A DNA stretch of 64,000 nt from Rhizobium mongolense USDA 1844 (GTDB lineage Bacteria > Pseudomonadota > Alphaproteobacteria > Rhizobiales > Rhizobiaceae). Position numbers and translations under genes: made by a program. The stretch lies in NCBI RefSeq assembly GCF_000419765.1, contig NZ_ATTQ01000008.1, positions 186,001-250,000 of the forward strand, in the 5' to 3' direction. Positions 1 to 8,058 of the stretch are shown here, piece by piece. The notes below the pieces were generated by a model. That model ran no database searches. It was not told the DNA's origin and saw only the letters and a list, made by a program, of their open reading frames with translations. The number at the start of each line of letters is the position of its first letter. The first letter of the stretch is position 1.

Positions 1-429
1 AGCTCAGTTGAGCGACTTCAGGTTCGCCTCGAAACCAGCAATTCCTCACGCTATACCGTCACCTGCAACGGCCGAACCGTGCCGCTGACGCCGACAGGGA
101 CGTCCGGCGTGTCCGTCGCCGGCGTCCGCTTCAAGGCGTGGCAGCCGGCCTCGGGCCTGCATCCGGTCCTGCCGGTGAATACGCCGCTGACATTTGACAT
201 TTATGATACATGGTCGAAGCGTTCGATCGGCGGCTGCATCTATCATGTTGCCCATCCGGGCGGGCGCAACTATGACACCTTCCCGGTAAACGGCAACGAA
301 GCGGAAGCAAGGCGGCTTTCCCGATTCGAACCGTGGGGACATACCGCGGGCGGCTTCATTCCGCGCGCCGAAATGGGTTCGCCGGAATTCCCGCTGACGC
401 TGGATCTCCGCAGGCCGGCAGGCATTTGA
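1..429 (+). CDS. DUF2126 transglutaminase-like protein, C-terminal end (partial)
   Basis: The open frame enters at base 1 and stops at 427-429, giving about 142 residues of a C-terminus. The residues ([40 protein letters not shown], then a [19 protein letters not shown] stretch) resemble the tail of the large (about 1100 residue) DUF2126/transglutaminase-like proteins of Proteobacteria. The gene lies 14 bases ahead of an ATP-grasp/alpha-E gene and then a transglutaminase, which is the usual company of this family. The Cys-His-Asp core would be upstream of the window and cannot be judged. Its role is unknown. A part in making or trimming a peptide-like product is inferred from the neighbours only. 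Confidence 0.8.
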   Translation, partial: SSVERLQVRLETSNSSRYTVTCNGRTVPLTPTGTSGVSVAGVRFKAWQPASGLHPVLPVNTPLTFDIYDTWSKRSIGGCIYHVAHPGGRNYDTFPVNGNEAEARRLSRFEPWGHTAGGFIPRAEMGSPEFPLTLDLRRPAGI

Positions 430-443
430 CGAGCTAGGTTTTA

Positions 444-2864
444 ATGGGCAAGAAACCGGCATTGGAGAAACCTAGGGACGAGGTTGCAAGCCGCGGCGGC
501 AATGATGCGGCGTTCGGCTATTCGCCCCTGCCTGGCATTGCCGACGAGATGGTCGACAACAACGGCGCCATCCGCCCGGTCTGGCAGCGCTTTCTTGCGG
601 GCTTCGGGGCAATTCCCGAGAAGGAACTGACCGAGCGCTTCGCGCGAGCCGACCGCTATCTGCGCGATGCCGGCGTATTCTACCGCGCCTATGGCAGCAA
701 GGGCACCGGCGAGCGGTCCTGGCCGCTGTCGCATATCCCGGTCCTGATCGACGAGCGCGAATGGCAGGCGCTTTCTGCCGGCCTGGTGCAGCGCGCCGAC
801 CTGCTTGAGGCGATCGTTGCCGATATCTATGGCGACAACAAGCTGGTCGAGGAAGGCTTCCTGCCGCCTGGCCTGATCGCCGCCAACCCGGAATTCCAAC
901 GCCCGCTTGCAGGCGTAAAGCCCGCGACCGGCCATTACCTGCATTTCTGCGCCTTCGAGATTGGCCGCGGTCCGGACGGAAACTGGTGGGTTCTGGCCGA
1001 CCGTACACAGGCGCCGTCAGGTGCAGGCTTCGCGCTTGAAAGCCGCGTTGCCACCACCCGCGCCTTCTCCGATATCTATGCCGAAACCCCGGTTCACCGT
1101 CTCGCCTCCTTCTTCGGCGCCTTCCGCGATGCGTTGCAGACGATGAAGCATTCCGGCGACGACCGCATCGGCGTTCTGACCCCCGGACCGGCAAACGAAA
1201 CCTACTATGAACACGCCTATATCGCCCGCTATCTCGGCTTCATGCTGCTCGAAGGCGAAGATCTGACAGTGGTCAACGGCCGCGTCATGGTTCGCACGGT
1301 GGCCGGCCTGAAGCCGATCGGCGTCCTCTGGCGGCGCCTCGATTCCGCCTATGCCGATCCGCTGGAGCTGAACCAGAATTCGCATATCGGCACACCCGGT
1401 CTGGTCGAGGCACTGCGTGCCGAATCGGTGACGATCGTCAATGCCCTGGGAACCGGCATCCTCGAGACGCGCGCCTTGCTCGCTTTCATGCCGACGATCT
1501 GTCGCCGCCTGCTTGGCGAAAAACTGTCCCTGCCGTCGATCGCCACTTGGTGGTGCGGGCAGAAGCAGGAGCGCGAACACGTCGCGAAGAACATCGAGAA
1601 GATGGTGATCGGTCCCGCCTATTCGCGCGCTCCCTTCTTCGACGATAGCGGCGAGTCCGTCCTCGGCTCGTCGCTGCGCGCAACGGCAAAGGATTCGATC
1701 ACCGACTGGCTGAACTCCGACGGCCCAAAACTCGTCGGCCAGGAAGTCGTCACGCTGTCGACGACGCCGGCCTGGGTAGACGGAAAGCTGACGCCACGGC
1801 CGATGTCGCTTCGCGTCTTCGCCGCCCGCACGGCGAATGGCTGGCAGATCATGCCGGGCGGCTTTGCCCGCATCGGCGCCGGCGATGACGCCGCTGCGAT
1901 CGCCATGCAGTCGGGCGGCGCGGCGGCAGACGTCTGGATCGTCAGCGACAAGCCGGTCGAGCGCCATACCCTGCTGCCTGCCGAAGGAAGCTTCACCCGC
2001 AATATGCCGGGCAGCCTGCCAAGTCGGGCGGCCGACAATCTCTTCTGGCTCGGCCGCTATATCGAGCGCGCCGAAGGAGCGCTGCGCATCCTTCGCGCCT
2101 GGCACGCCCGTTACGCCGAAGCCGCCGATCCGAGTCAGCCGCTGCTTGCCGATGTTTCGGAATATCTCGCCGCCGTCGACATCGGCACGGAAGAAGCCGT
2201 GCCTGAAACGCTGCTGCGCAACATCGACAGCGCCGTCTATTCCGCCAGCAATATCCGCGACCGGTTCTCGCCGGATGGCTGGCTGGCCCTTAACGACCTG
2301 GCCAAGACCGCGCACCGCTTCCATGTCAGCGTTGCAGCAGGCGACGACGCGAGCCATGCCATGACGATCCTGCTGCGCAAGCTCGCGGGCTTTGCAGGTC
2401 TCGTGCACGAAAACATGTATCGCTTCACCGGATGGCGCTTCCTCTCGCTCGGTCGCTATATCGAGCGCGGCCTGCACATGACCCGTCTTCTCGGCCATAT
2501 GTCCGGCTCCGACGCCCCTGATGGCGCGCTGGATATGCTGCTCGAAATCGGCGACAGCGTCATGACCCACCGCCGCCGGTACAACGTCAACACCGCCCGC
2601 CTGACCGTCACGGACCTTCTGGCGCTCGACCCGCTGAACCCGCGTTCGGTTCTCTTCCAGATGAATGAGATCCATCGCGAGGTCGAGCAGCTGCCGAACG
2701 CCTTCGTCAACGGCCAGATGTCGCCATTCTACCGCGAGGCCATGCGCCTGCATTCCGGCCTCGCCGTCATGACGCCGGAAACGATGACCGGCGAGTTCTA
2801 CAACAAGTTTGAACGCGAGCTCGAGCAGCTGTCCGACCTTCTCGCCCAGACCTACCTCGGGTGA
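444..2864 (+). CDS. Circularly permuted ATP-grasp protein fused to an alpha-E domain
   Basis: The 806-residue protein has two parts. Residues about 60-490 match the circularly permuted type 2 ATP-grasp family (DUF404/DUF407), with HYLHFCAFEIGRGPDG and ADRTQAPSGAGFALESR stretches. Residues about 520-806 form the helical alpha-E domain (DUF403), opening with SRAADNLFWLGRYIERAEG. In many bacteria these are separate genes, so this is the fused form. ATP-grasp enzymes join a carboxylate to an amine through an acyl phosphate, so a peptide- or amide-ligase role is expected, but the substrate is not known. The start ATG lies 14 bases after the preceding stop, and the stop codon overlaps the next start (GTGA). 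Confidence 0.88.
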   Translation: MGKKPALEKPRDEVASRGGNDAAFGYSPLPGIADEMVDNNGAIRPVWQRFLAGFGAIPEKELTERFARADRYLRDAGVFYRAYGSKGTGERSWPLSHIPVLIDEREWQALSAGLVQRADLLEAIVADIYGDNKLVEEGFLPPGLIAANPEFQRPLAGVKPATGHYLHFCAFEIGRGPDGNWWVLADRTQAPSGAGFALESRVATTRAFSDIYAETPVHRLASFFGAFRDALQTMKHSGDDRIGVLTPGPANETYYEHAYIARYLGFMLLEGEDLTVVNGRVMVRTVAGLKPIGVLWRRLDSAYADPLELNQNSHIGTPGLVEALRAESVTIVNALGTGILETRALLAFMPTICRRLLGEKLSLPSIATWWCGQKQEREHVAKNIEKMVIGPAYSRAPFFDDSGESVLGSSLRATAKDSITDWLNSDGPKLVGQEVVTLSTTPAWVDGKLTPRPMSLRVFAARTANGWQIMPGGFARIGAGDDAAAIAMQSGGAAADVWIVSDKPVERHTLLPAEGSFTRNMPGSLPSRAADNLFWLGRYIERAEGALRILRAWHARYAEAADPSQPLLADVSEYLAAVDIGTEEAVPETLLRNIDSAVYSASNIRDRFSPDGWLALNDLAKTAHRFHVSVAAGDDASHAMTILLRKLAGFAGLVHENMYRFTGWRFLSLGRYIERGLHMTRLLGHMSGSDAPDGALDMLLEIGDSVMTHRRRYNVNTARLTVTDLLALDPLNPRSVLFQMNEIHREVEQLPNAFVNGQMSPFYREAMRLHSGLAVMTPETMTGEFYNKFERELEQLSDLLAQTYLG

Positions 2865-3748
2865 CCGCCGTGCTCTACGACCTCACCCTGCACATGGGAT
2901 ACACCTACGACACGCCGGCTTCCGGCGCGCGTCACATCATTCGGCTGATGCCGCTTTCGCTGTCCGACCGGCAGCGGCTGGTCGCAGGCTCGATTACCAT
3001 ATCTCCGTCGCCGGACGAGCAATCGCATTTCACCGATTTCTTCCTCCATCCAGCAACATCCTTCCTGCTGCGGTCGCCCCACGAGACGTTGGATATCCGC
3101 ATGCAGGCCCGCGTGCAGGTCGATAGCCGTTCGATCGCCGCCGATTTCTCGCCGGACCTCGACCGCCTGCCGAAGGAAGTCGCCGGCGTCTGGTCGCTGG
3201 AGCCTGACTCTCCGCATCATTTCCTCGCCGGCAGCCCTCGTCTCACGGAAACCCGCGCCATTTCGGACTATGCCAGGGACTGCGCGCTGCCCGGGCTTAC
3301 CGTGCTGCAGATCGCCAATGCCTTGTGCACCCGCATCAACAGGGATTTCACCTACGATACGGAAGCGACGACGGTCGATTCCACGGCTCTCGACGCTTTC
3401 ACCCTGAAACGCGGCGTCTGCCAGGATTTCGTCCATGTGATGATCCTGGCGCTCCGCAGCCTCGGCATCCCGGCAGGCTATGTCTCCGGCTTCCTGCGCA
3501 CCATCCCACCGCCCGGCAAGGAACGGCTCGAAGGCGCTGACGCCATGCATGCCTGGGTCCGTGTCTGGTGCGGTGAAACACTGGGCTGGATCGAACTCGA
3601 CCCGACCAACGACATGCCCGCCGGCACCGACCACATCGTCGTCGCCTATGGCCGCGACTATTCCGACGTCGCCCCTGTCATCGGCGTGCTGAAAAGCTAC
3701 GGCGGCCATCGCGCCGTGCAGGCCGTCGACGTTATTCCGATCAAGTGA
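2861..3748 (+). CDS. Transglutaminase-like cysteine protease family protein
   Basis: The GTG start overlaps the preceding stop by four bases, which implies translational coupling. The 295-residue product begins with the beta-rich bacterial transglutaminase N-terminal domain (YDLTLHMGYTYDTPASGARH). The transglutaminase core follows, with Cys187 in RGVCQDFVHVM, His230 in DAMHAWVRVW and Asp in IELDPTND. The catalytic triad is therefore intact. There is no signal peptide, so the protein looks cytoplasmic. Family members act as cysteine peptidases or amide-transfer enzymes. Beside an ATP-grasp ligase it could cleave or transfer a ligated peptide, which is inference. Last gene of the operon. Confidence 0.88.
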   Translation: MTAVLYDLTLHMGYTYDTPASGARHIIRLMPLSLSDRQRLVAGSITISPSPDEQSHFTDFFLHPATSFLLRSPHETLDIRMQARVQVDSRSIAADFSPDLDRLPKEVAGVWSLEPDSPHHFLAGSPRLTETRAISDYARDCALPGLTVLQIANALCTRINRDFTYDTEATTVDSTALDAFTLKRGVCQDFVHVMILALRSLGIPAGYVSGFLRTIPPPGKERLEGADAMHAWVRVWCGETLGWIELDPTNDMPAGTDHIVVAYGRDYSDVAPVIGVLKSYGGHRAVQAVDVIPIK

Positions 3749-4125
3749 TCGGAAGACAGGAATAGCCGCTGCTTCCTGGAGCCTTGCGACCAGCACGACA
3801 AACCCTGTCTCATGTGTTTTTGCCTGCTTGAATCCCGAAATCAACCGACCTTGGCGGAAGCATCCGCATGTCTTTCCTGGCCTCTGTGCCGGAATGTGCC
3901 AATGGCGACGGCAAGTGTGTAGGACTGAGGCAGAACCCACCGCCACAGACGTTAATGCGCAAGAGCGCCAGCTGTCCTCTTGGCGAGAAGGTTATCCGGC
4001 AAACGCAGTAGATCATGTCCCGAAATCGCAAGGTATCTGCAATTTTAACGATTACCTTAAGACCTGTGGTAACAACCGCGCTGTAGATATGGAACCAGCA
4101 TAAATCCTCTCTTGCTGCAGGTGAC
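3749..4125 (+). other. Intergenic region, no convincing gene
   Basis: About 377 bases separate the transglutaminase operon from the vWA gene. A 91-codon frame starting at 3828 has no family likeness and no ribosome site, and I leave it out. The right half is AT-richer (around 4020-4095) and presumably carries the promoter of the downstream gene, but I cannot point to clear -35/-10 boxes. Confidence 0.5.
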
Positions 4126-5319
4126 ATGATGTCTCCCATATCTTTTCTGCGCGCCAACATTGCGCGCGTCCTACGCGATCGTTCCGGCAATTTCGCCATG
4201 ATGACGGCGATTTTGATGCCAGTCGCGATTGGCGCCGCCGGGCTCGCCGTCGATGTATCCAACATGATGCTTTCGCAACGTCAGTTGCAGGAAGCCTCCG
4301 ATTCGGCTGCTCTGGCCGCAGCCTCCGCGCTCGTCGCCGAAAAGGTCGATCTGAATGGCGCCAAGGAGCTTGCCAAGAACTTTGTCATCGGCCAGATGTC
4401 AAACTATGTTGACGACCCGGACACCATCGCGGCCCTAAAGGATGCAATGTCTGTTGTTGTCACGGAAACCGCATCCGGTTCGGGCGGCAAGACTTACAAA
4501 GTTGAAGTCAAAACTGCCTACAAGATGGACAACAGCGCGCTGATGCGCGTCTTGGGCAAGGAAAGCACGCAAATCGGCTCGTTGTCCAAGACGGAGAGCA
4601 GCACCGAAAACACCGTCACAAAGAGCTCGCTCTCCATGTATCTCGTGCTCGACCGTTCGGGCTCGATGGCCGAGGATACGACGACCTCGCATACGTACAC
4701 GGAACGCTACAACTGTGGCTCGAAAAAGAACCCAAAGACCTGCGATCGAACAGTCACGGACTTCTACACCAAGATCGAGGCATTGAAGCTGGCCGTTTCG
4801 AGCCTTTTGACCCAGTTGAATACCGCCGATCCTAATCTGCAATACGTCCGCACCGGCAGCGTCTCTTACAATATCGAAATGCAGTCGGCGTTGAATCTGG
4901 CCTGGGGAACGTCTGCCGTGTCAACCTACGTCAACGCTTTGACCGCGACAGGCGGGACAGATTCAAGCGATGCCTTTAAGACGGCATATAACAAGCTTAT
5001 CGACCCGGCCGAGAATACAGCGCATTTGAACAAGAACGGCCTGACGCCCGACAAATACATTGTCTTCATGACGGACGGCGACAACAATTACATTTCAGCC
5101 GATACTGAAACCAAACAATGGTGCGACTTGGCGCGCGACAAAAATATCACGGTCTATACGGTTGCGTTCATGGCTCCCGATCGCGGCAAGGCGCTGCTAA
5201 GCTACTGCGCGACGAGCTCTTCAACCTATTTCGCAGCCGAGAACATGGCCTCGCTCGTCGAAGCCTTCAAGATAATCGGCTCATCGGCCGCCAAACAGAG
5301 CATACGCCTGACCCAGTAA
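4126..5319 (+). CDS. TadG-like pilus-assembly protein with von Willebrand factor A domain
   Basis: The 397-residue protein has a TadE/TadG-type N-terminus: a short basic lead, one hydrophobic helix (about residues 23-48, AMMTAILMPVAIGAAGLAVD) and the typical alanine-rich QLQEASDSAALAAAS stretch. From about residue 170 comes a vWA domain with the metal-site motif in LVLDRSGSMAED and a second acidic turn in VFMTDGDNNY. It is probably anchored in the inner membrane with the vWA domain outside. Relatives belong to Flp/Tad pilus loci, but no other tad gene is next to it here, so its partner is unknown. A second in-frame ATG lies one codon downstream (4129). A terminator follows. Confidence 0.82.
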   Translation: MMSPISFLRANIARVLRDRSGNFAMMTAILMPVAIGAAGLAVDVSNMMLSQRQLQEASDSAALAAASALVAEKVDLNGAKELAKNFVIGQMSNYVDDPDTIAALKDAMSVVVTETASGSGGKTYKVEVKTAYKMDNSALMRVLGKESTQIGSLSKTESSTENTVTKSSLSMYLVLDRSGSMAEDTTTSHTYTERYNCGSKKNPKTCDRTVTDFYTKIEALKLAVSSLLTQLNTADPNLQYVRTGSVSYNIEMQSALNLAWGTSAVSTYVNALTATGGTDSSDAFKTAYNKLIDPAENTAHLNKNGLTPDKYIVFMTDGDNNYISADTETKQWCDLARDKNITVYTVAFMAPDRGKALLSYCATSSSTYFAAENMASLVEAFKIIGSSAAKQSIRLTQ

Positions 5320-5342
5320 ATTCGTCGCACATCCTTTCAAGG

Positions 5343-5376
5343 AAAAGCCGCTCCGGAACAAACCGGGGCGGCTTTT
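5343..5376 (+). terminator. Rho-independent terminator after the vWA gene
   Basis: A 14-bp stem (AAAAGCCGCTCCGG paired with CCGGGGCGGCTTTT, one G-U pair) around a short AACAAA loop ends in a T-rich run, 23 bases after the stop codon. The flanking A and T runs make it potentially active in both directions. Confidence 0.8.
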
Positions 5377-5485
5377 CGTTTAGGGCTAATCTCGCGGATC
5401 AGACTGGGAAAACCAATTGAAATCAAGTCCCTTATGCCGGTGAACACGACGGTTTCGCAAATTTTTGCTTTCGCTAAATCCCTTG

Positions 5486-5513
5486 TTGCAAGTGCTTGGT
5501 AACGATGCATAAA
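5486..5513 (+). promoter_or_regulatory. Possible sigma-70 type promoter for glgP operon
   Basis: TTGCAA at 5486-5491 and CATAAA at 5508-5513 are separated by 16 bases, about 77 bases ahead of the glgP start and beyond the upstream terminator. The match to the rhizobial consensus is only partial. It is proposed mainly because this is the only sizeable gap in front of an 11-kb operon. Confidence 0.22.
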
Positions 5514-5589
5514 CTGCCGTGACCGGCGTGCGTGCAAAGTCGGCTTCGTCAGACGTAACGCACTGAAACTAAATCAAAATTGGCGAGAT

Positions 5590-8058
5590 ATGACGATGAA
5601 CCCCCTTTCCAAGCCGACCATCCCTTCTCCCGCCCCGCGCAGTTCCCGCCCGGAAATTCTAGCCGAAGAAATCATCGAACGCCTGACTTACCGCATCGGC
5701 AAGGATGCAAAAGTTGCCAAGCCGCATGACTGGCTGACGGCGACTATCCTCGTCGTTCGCGACCGCATCATCGACAAATGGATGGAATCGACGCGCAAGG
5801 TCTACGCGACAGGCGACAAGCGCGTTTACTACCTTTCGCTTGAGTTCCTGATCGGCCGGCTGATGCGCGATGCCGTCACGAACATGGGCCTGATGGAGCA
5901 GGTGCGCGATGCGCTCGCCTCTCTCGGCGTCGATGTCAACGTGATTGCCGGCCTCGAGCCGGATGCTGCTCTTGGCAACGGCGGCCTCGGGCGCCTCGCG
6001 GCCTGTTTCATGGAAAGCATGGCAACGGTCGAAGTGCCGGCCTATGGCTACGGCATCCGTTATGTCCACGGCCTATTCCGTCAGCAGCTTGCCGACGGCT
6101 GGCAAGTGGAATTGCCGGAAAGCTGGCTGGCGCATGGCAACCCCTGGGAATTTGAACGCCGCGAAAGCGCCTATGAAATCGGCTACGGCGGCACCGTCGA
6201 CGTCGCCAACGACGCCGAAGGCGAGCCGCGCTATGTCTGGAAACCGGCGGAGCGCGTCATCGCCGCTGCCTTCGACACACCGGTAGTCGGCTGGCGCGGC
6301 AAGCGCGTCAACACGCTGCGACTCTGGTCGGCCCAGCCGATCGACCCGATCCTGCTCGACGCCTTCAATGCCGGCGACCATATCGGTGCTCTGCGCGAAA
6401 GCAACAAGGCCGAAAGCCTGACGCGCGTGCTCTATCCGGCAGATGCGACGCCGGCCGGACAGGAGCTGCGCCTTCGCCAGGAATTCTTCTTTTCCTCCGC
6501 CTCGCTTCAGGACATCCTGCGCCGCCACCTGCAGCAGTATGACGATTTCACCTCGCTGCCGGACAAGGTGGCGATCCAGCTGAATGACACGCACCCCGCC
6601 GTTTCGGTTGCCGAATTGACGCGCCTGCTCTGTGACGTTCACGGCATGGATTTCGAGCAGGCCTTCGATATCGTCCGCCGCACGATTTCCTACACCAACC
6701 ACACGCTCCTGCCGGAAGCTCTCGAAACCTGGCCGATCCCGCTCTTCGAACGGCTGCTGCCGCGTCACATGCAGCTGATCTACGCGATCAATGCCAAGAT
6801 TCTGCTTGAGGCCCGCAGGGAAAAGAACTTCTCCGACACCGAAATCCGGGCGATCTCGCTGATCGACGAGAGCGGCGACCGCCGGGTGCGGATGGGCAAT
6901 CTCGCCTTCGTCGGCTCGCATTCGATCAACGGCGTATCCGCCTTGCATACCGAACTCATGAAGGTCACGGTCTTTGCAGACCTGCACAAGCTCTATCCGA
7001 ACCGCATCAACAACAAGACGAACGGCATCACACCACGCCGCTGGCTGCAGCAATGCAACCCCGGGCTCACCAGCCTCATCCGCGAGGCGATCGGCGAAGA
7101 ATTCATGGATGACGCCGAAAAGCTCAAGCCGCTCGAAAAATTCGCCACTGATCCGAGCTTCCAGGAAAAGTTCGGCTCCGTGAAGCGCGCGAACAAGGTG
7201 GCGCTCTCCAATCTTGTCGCCAGCCGCATGGGTGTGAAGCTTGATCCTTCCGCGATGTTCGACATTCAGATCAAGCGCATCCACGAGTACAAGCGCCAAT
7301 TGCTCAACGTTGTCGAGGCGGTCGCTCTCTACGACCAGATCCGCTCGCATCCCGAACTCGACTGGGTCCCGCGTGTGAAGCTCTTTGCCGGCAAGGCGGC
7401 GCCGAGCTATCACAATGCCAAGCTCATCATCAAACTCATCAACGACGTCGCCCGCACGATCAACAATGACCCGGCCGTCCGCGGCCTCCTGAAAGTGGTC
7501 TTCGTGCCCAATTACAACGTCTCGCTTGCCGAGGTCATGGTGCCCGCCGCCGACCTCTCCGAGCAGATTTCGACGGCCGGGATGGAAGCCTCCGGCACCG
7601 GCAACATGAAGTTCGGTTTGAACGGAGCGCTCACGATCGGCACCCTGGACGGTGCGAATGTCGAGATGCGCGACAATGTCGGCGCCGACAATATCGTCAT
7701 CTTCGGCCTGCGCGCCGATGAAGTCGCCGATGCCCGCACCGATGGTCACAACCCACGCGCCATCATCGAAAGCTCCCGGGAACTGTCGCAGGCGCTGGCT
7801 TCGATTGCCGGCGGCGTCTTCTCGCCGGATGACCGCAATCGCTACGCCCAGCTGATCGATGGCATTTATTCGCACGACTGGTTCATGGTCGCCGCCGATT
7901 TCGACGCCTATGCAGCCGCCCAGCGGGACGTGGACCAGATCTGGAACAAGCCGTCCTCCTGGTATGCCAAGACCATCAACAATACCGCGCGAATGGGCTG
8001 GTTCTCCTCCGACCGCACGATCAGGCAGTATGCCGATGAAATCTGGAGAGCCGGATGA
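5590..8058 (+). CDS. glgP: Glycogen phosphorylase
   Basis: Releases glucose-1-phosphate from glycogen by phosphorolysis in the cytoplasm. The 822-residue length is normal for the family. The N-terminal VYYLSLEFLIGRLMRDAV and LGNGGLGRLAACFMES stretches are hallmarks, and the pyridoxal-phosphate signature EASGTGNMKFGLNGALTIGT lies near residue 660 with its Schiff-base lysine. It is the first gene of glgPBCA-pgm-glgX. Its last codon overlaps the glgB start (ATGA), so breakdown and branching enzymes are translated together. The ATG at 5590 is used; a second lies two codons later. Confidence 0.97.
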   Translation: MTMNPLSKPTIPSPAPRSSRPEILAEEIIERLTYRIGKDAKVAKPHDWLTATILVVRDRIIDKWMESTRKVYATGDKRVYYLSLEFLIGRLMRDAVTNMGLMEQVRDALASLGVDVNVIAGLEPDAALGNGGLGRLAACFMESMATVEVPAYGYGIRYVHGLFRQQLADGWQVELPESWLAHGNPWEFERRESAYEIGYGGTVDVANDAEGEPRYVWKPAERVIAAAFDTPVVGWRGKRVNTLRLWSAQPIDPILLDAFNAGDHIGALRESNKAESLTRVLYPADATPAGQELRLRQEFFFSSASLQDILRRHLQQYDDFTSLPDKVAIQLNDTHPAVSVAELTRLLCDVHGMDFEQAFDIVRRTISYTNHTLLPEALETWPIPLFERLLPRHMQLIYAINAKILLEARREKNFSDTEIRAISLIDESGDRRVRMGNLAFVGSHSINGVSALHTELMKVTVFADLHKLYPNRINNKTNGITPRRWLQQCNPGLTSLIREAIGEEFMDDAEKLKPLEKFATDPSFQEKFGSVKRANKVALSNLVASRMGVKLDPSAMFDIQIKRIHEYKRQLLNVVEAVALYDQIRSHPELDWVPRVKLFAGKAAPSYHNAKLIIKLINDVARTINNDPAVRGLLKVVFVPNYNVSLAEVMVPAADLSEQISTAGMEASGTGNMKFGLNGALTIGTLDGANVEMRDNVGADNIVIFGLRADEVADARTDGHNPRAIIESSRELSQALASIAGGVFSPDDRNRYAQLIDGIYSHDWFMVAADFDAYAAAQRDVDQIWNKPSSWYAKTINNTARMGWFSSDRTIRQYADEIWRAG

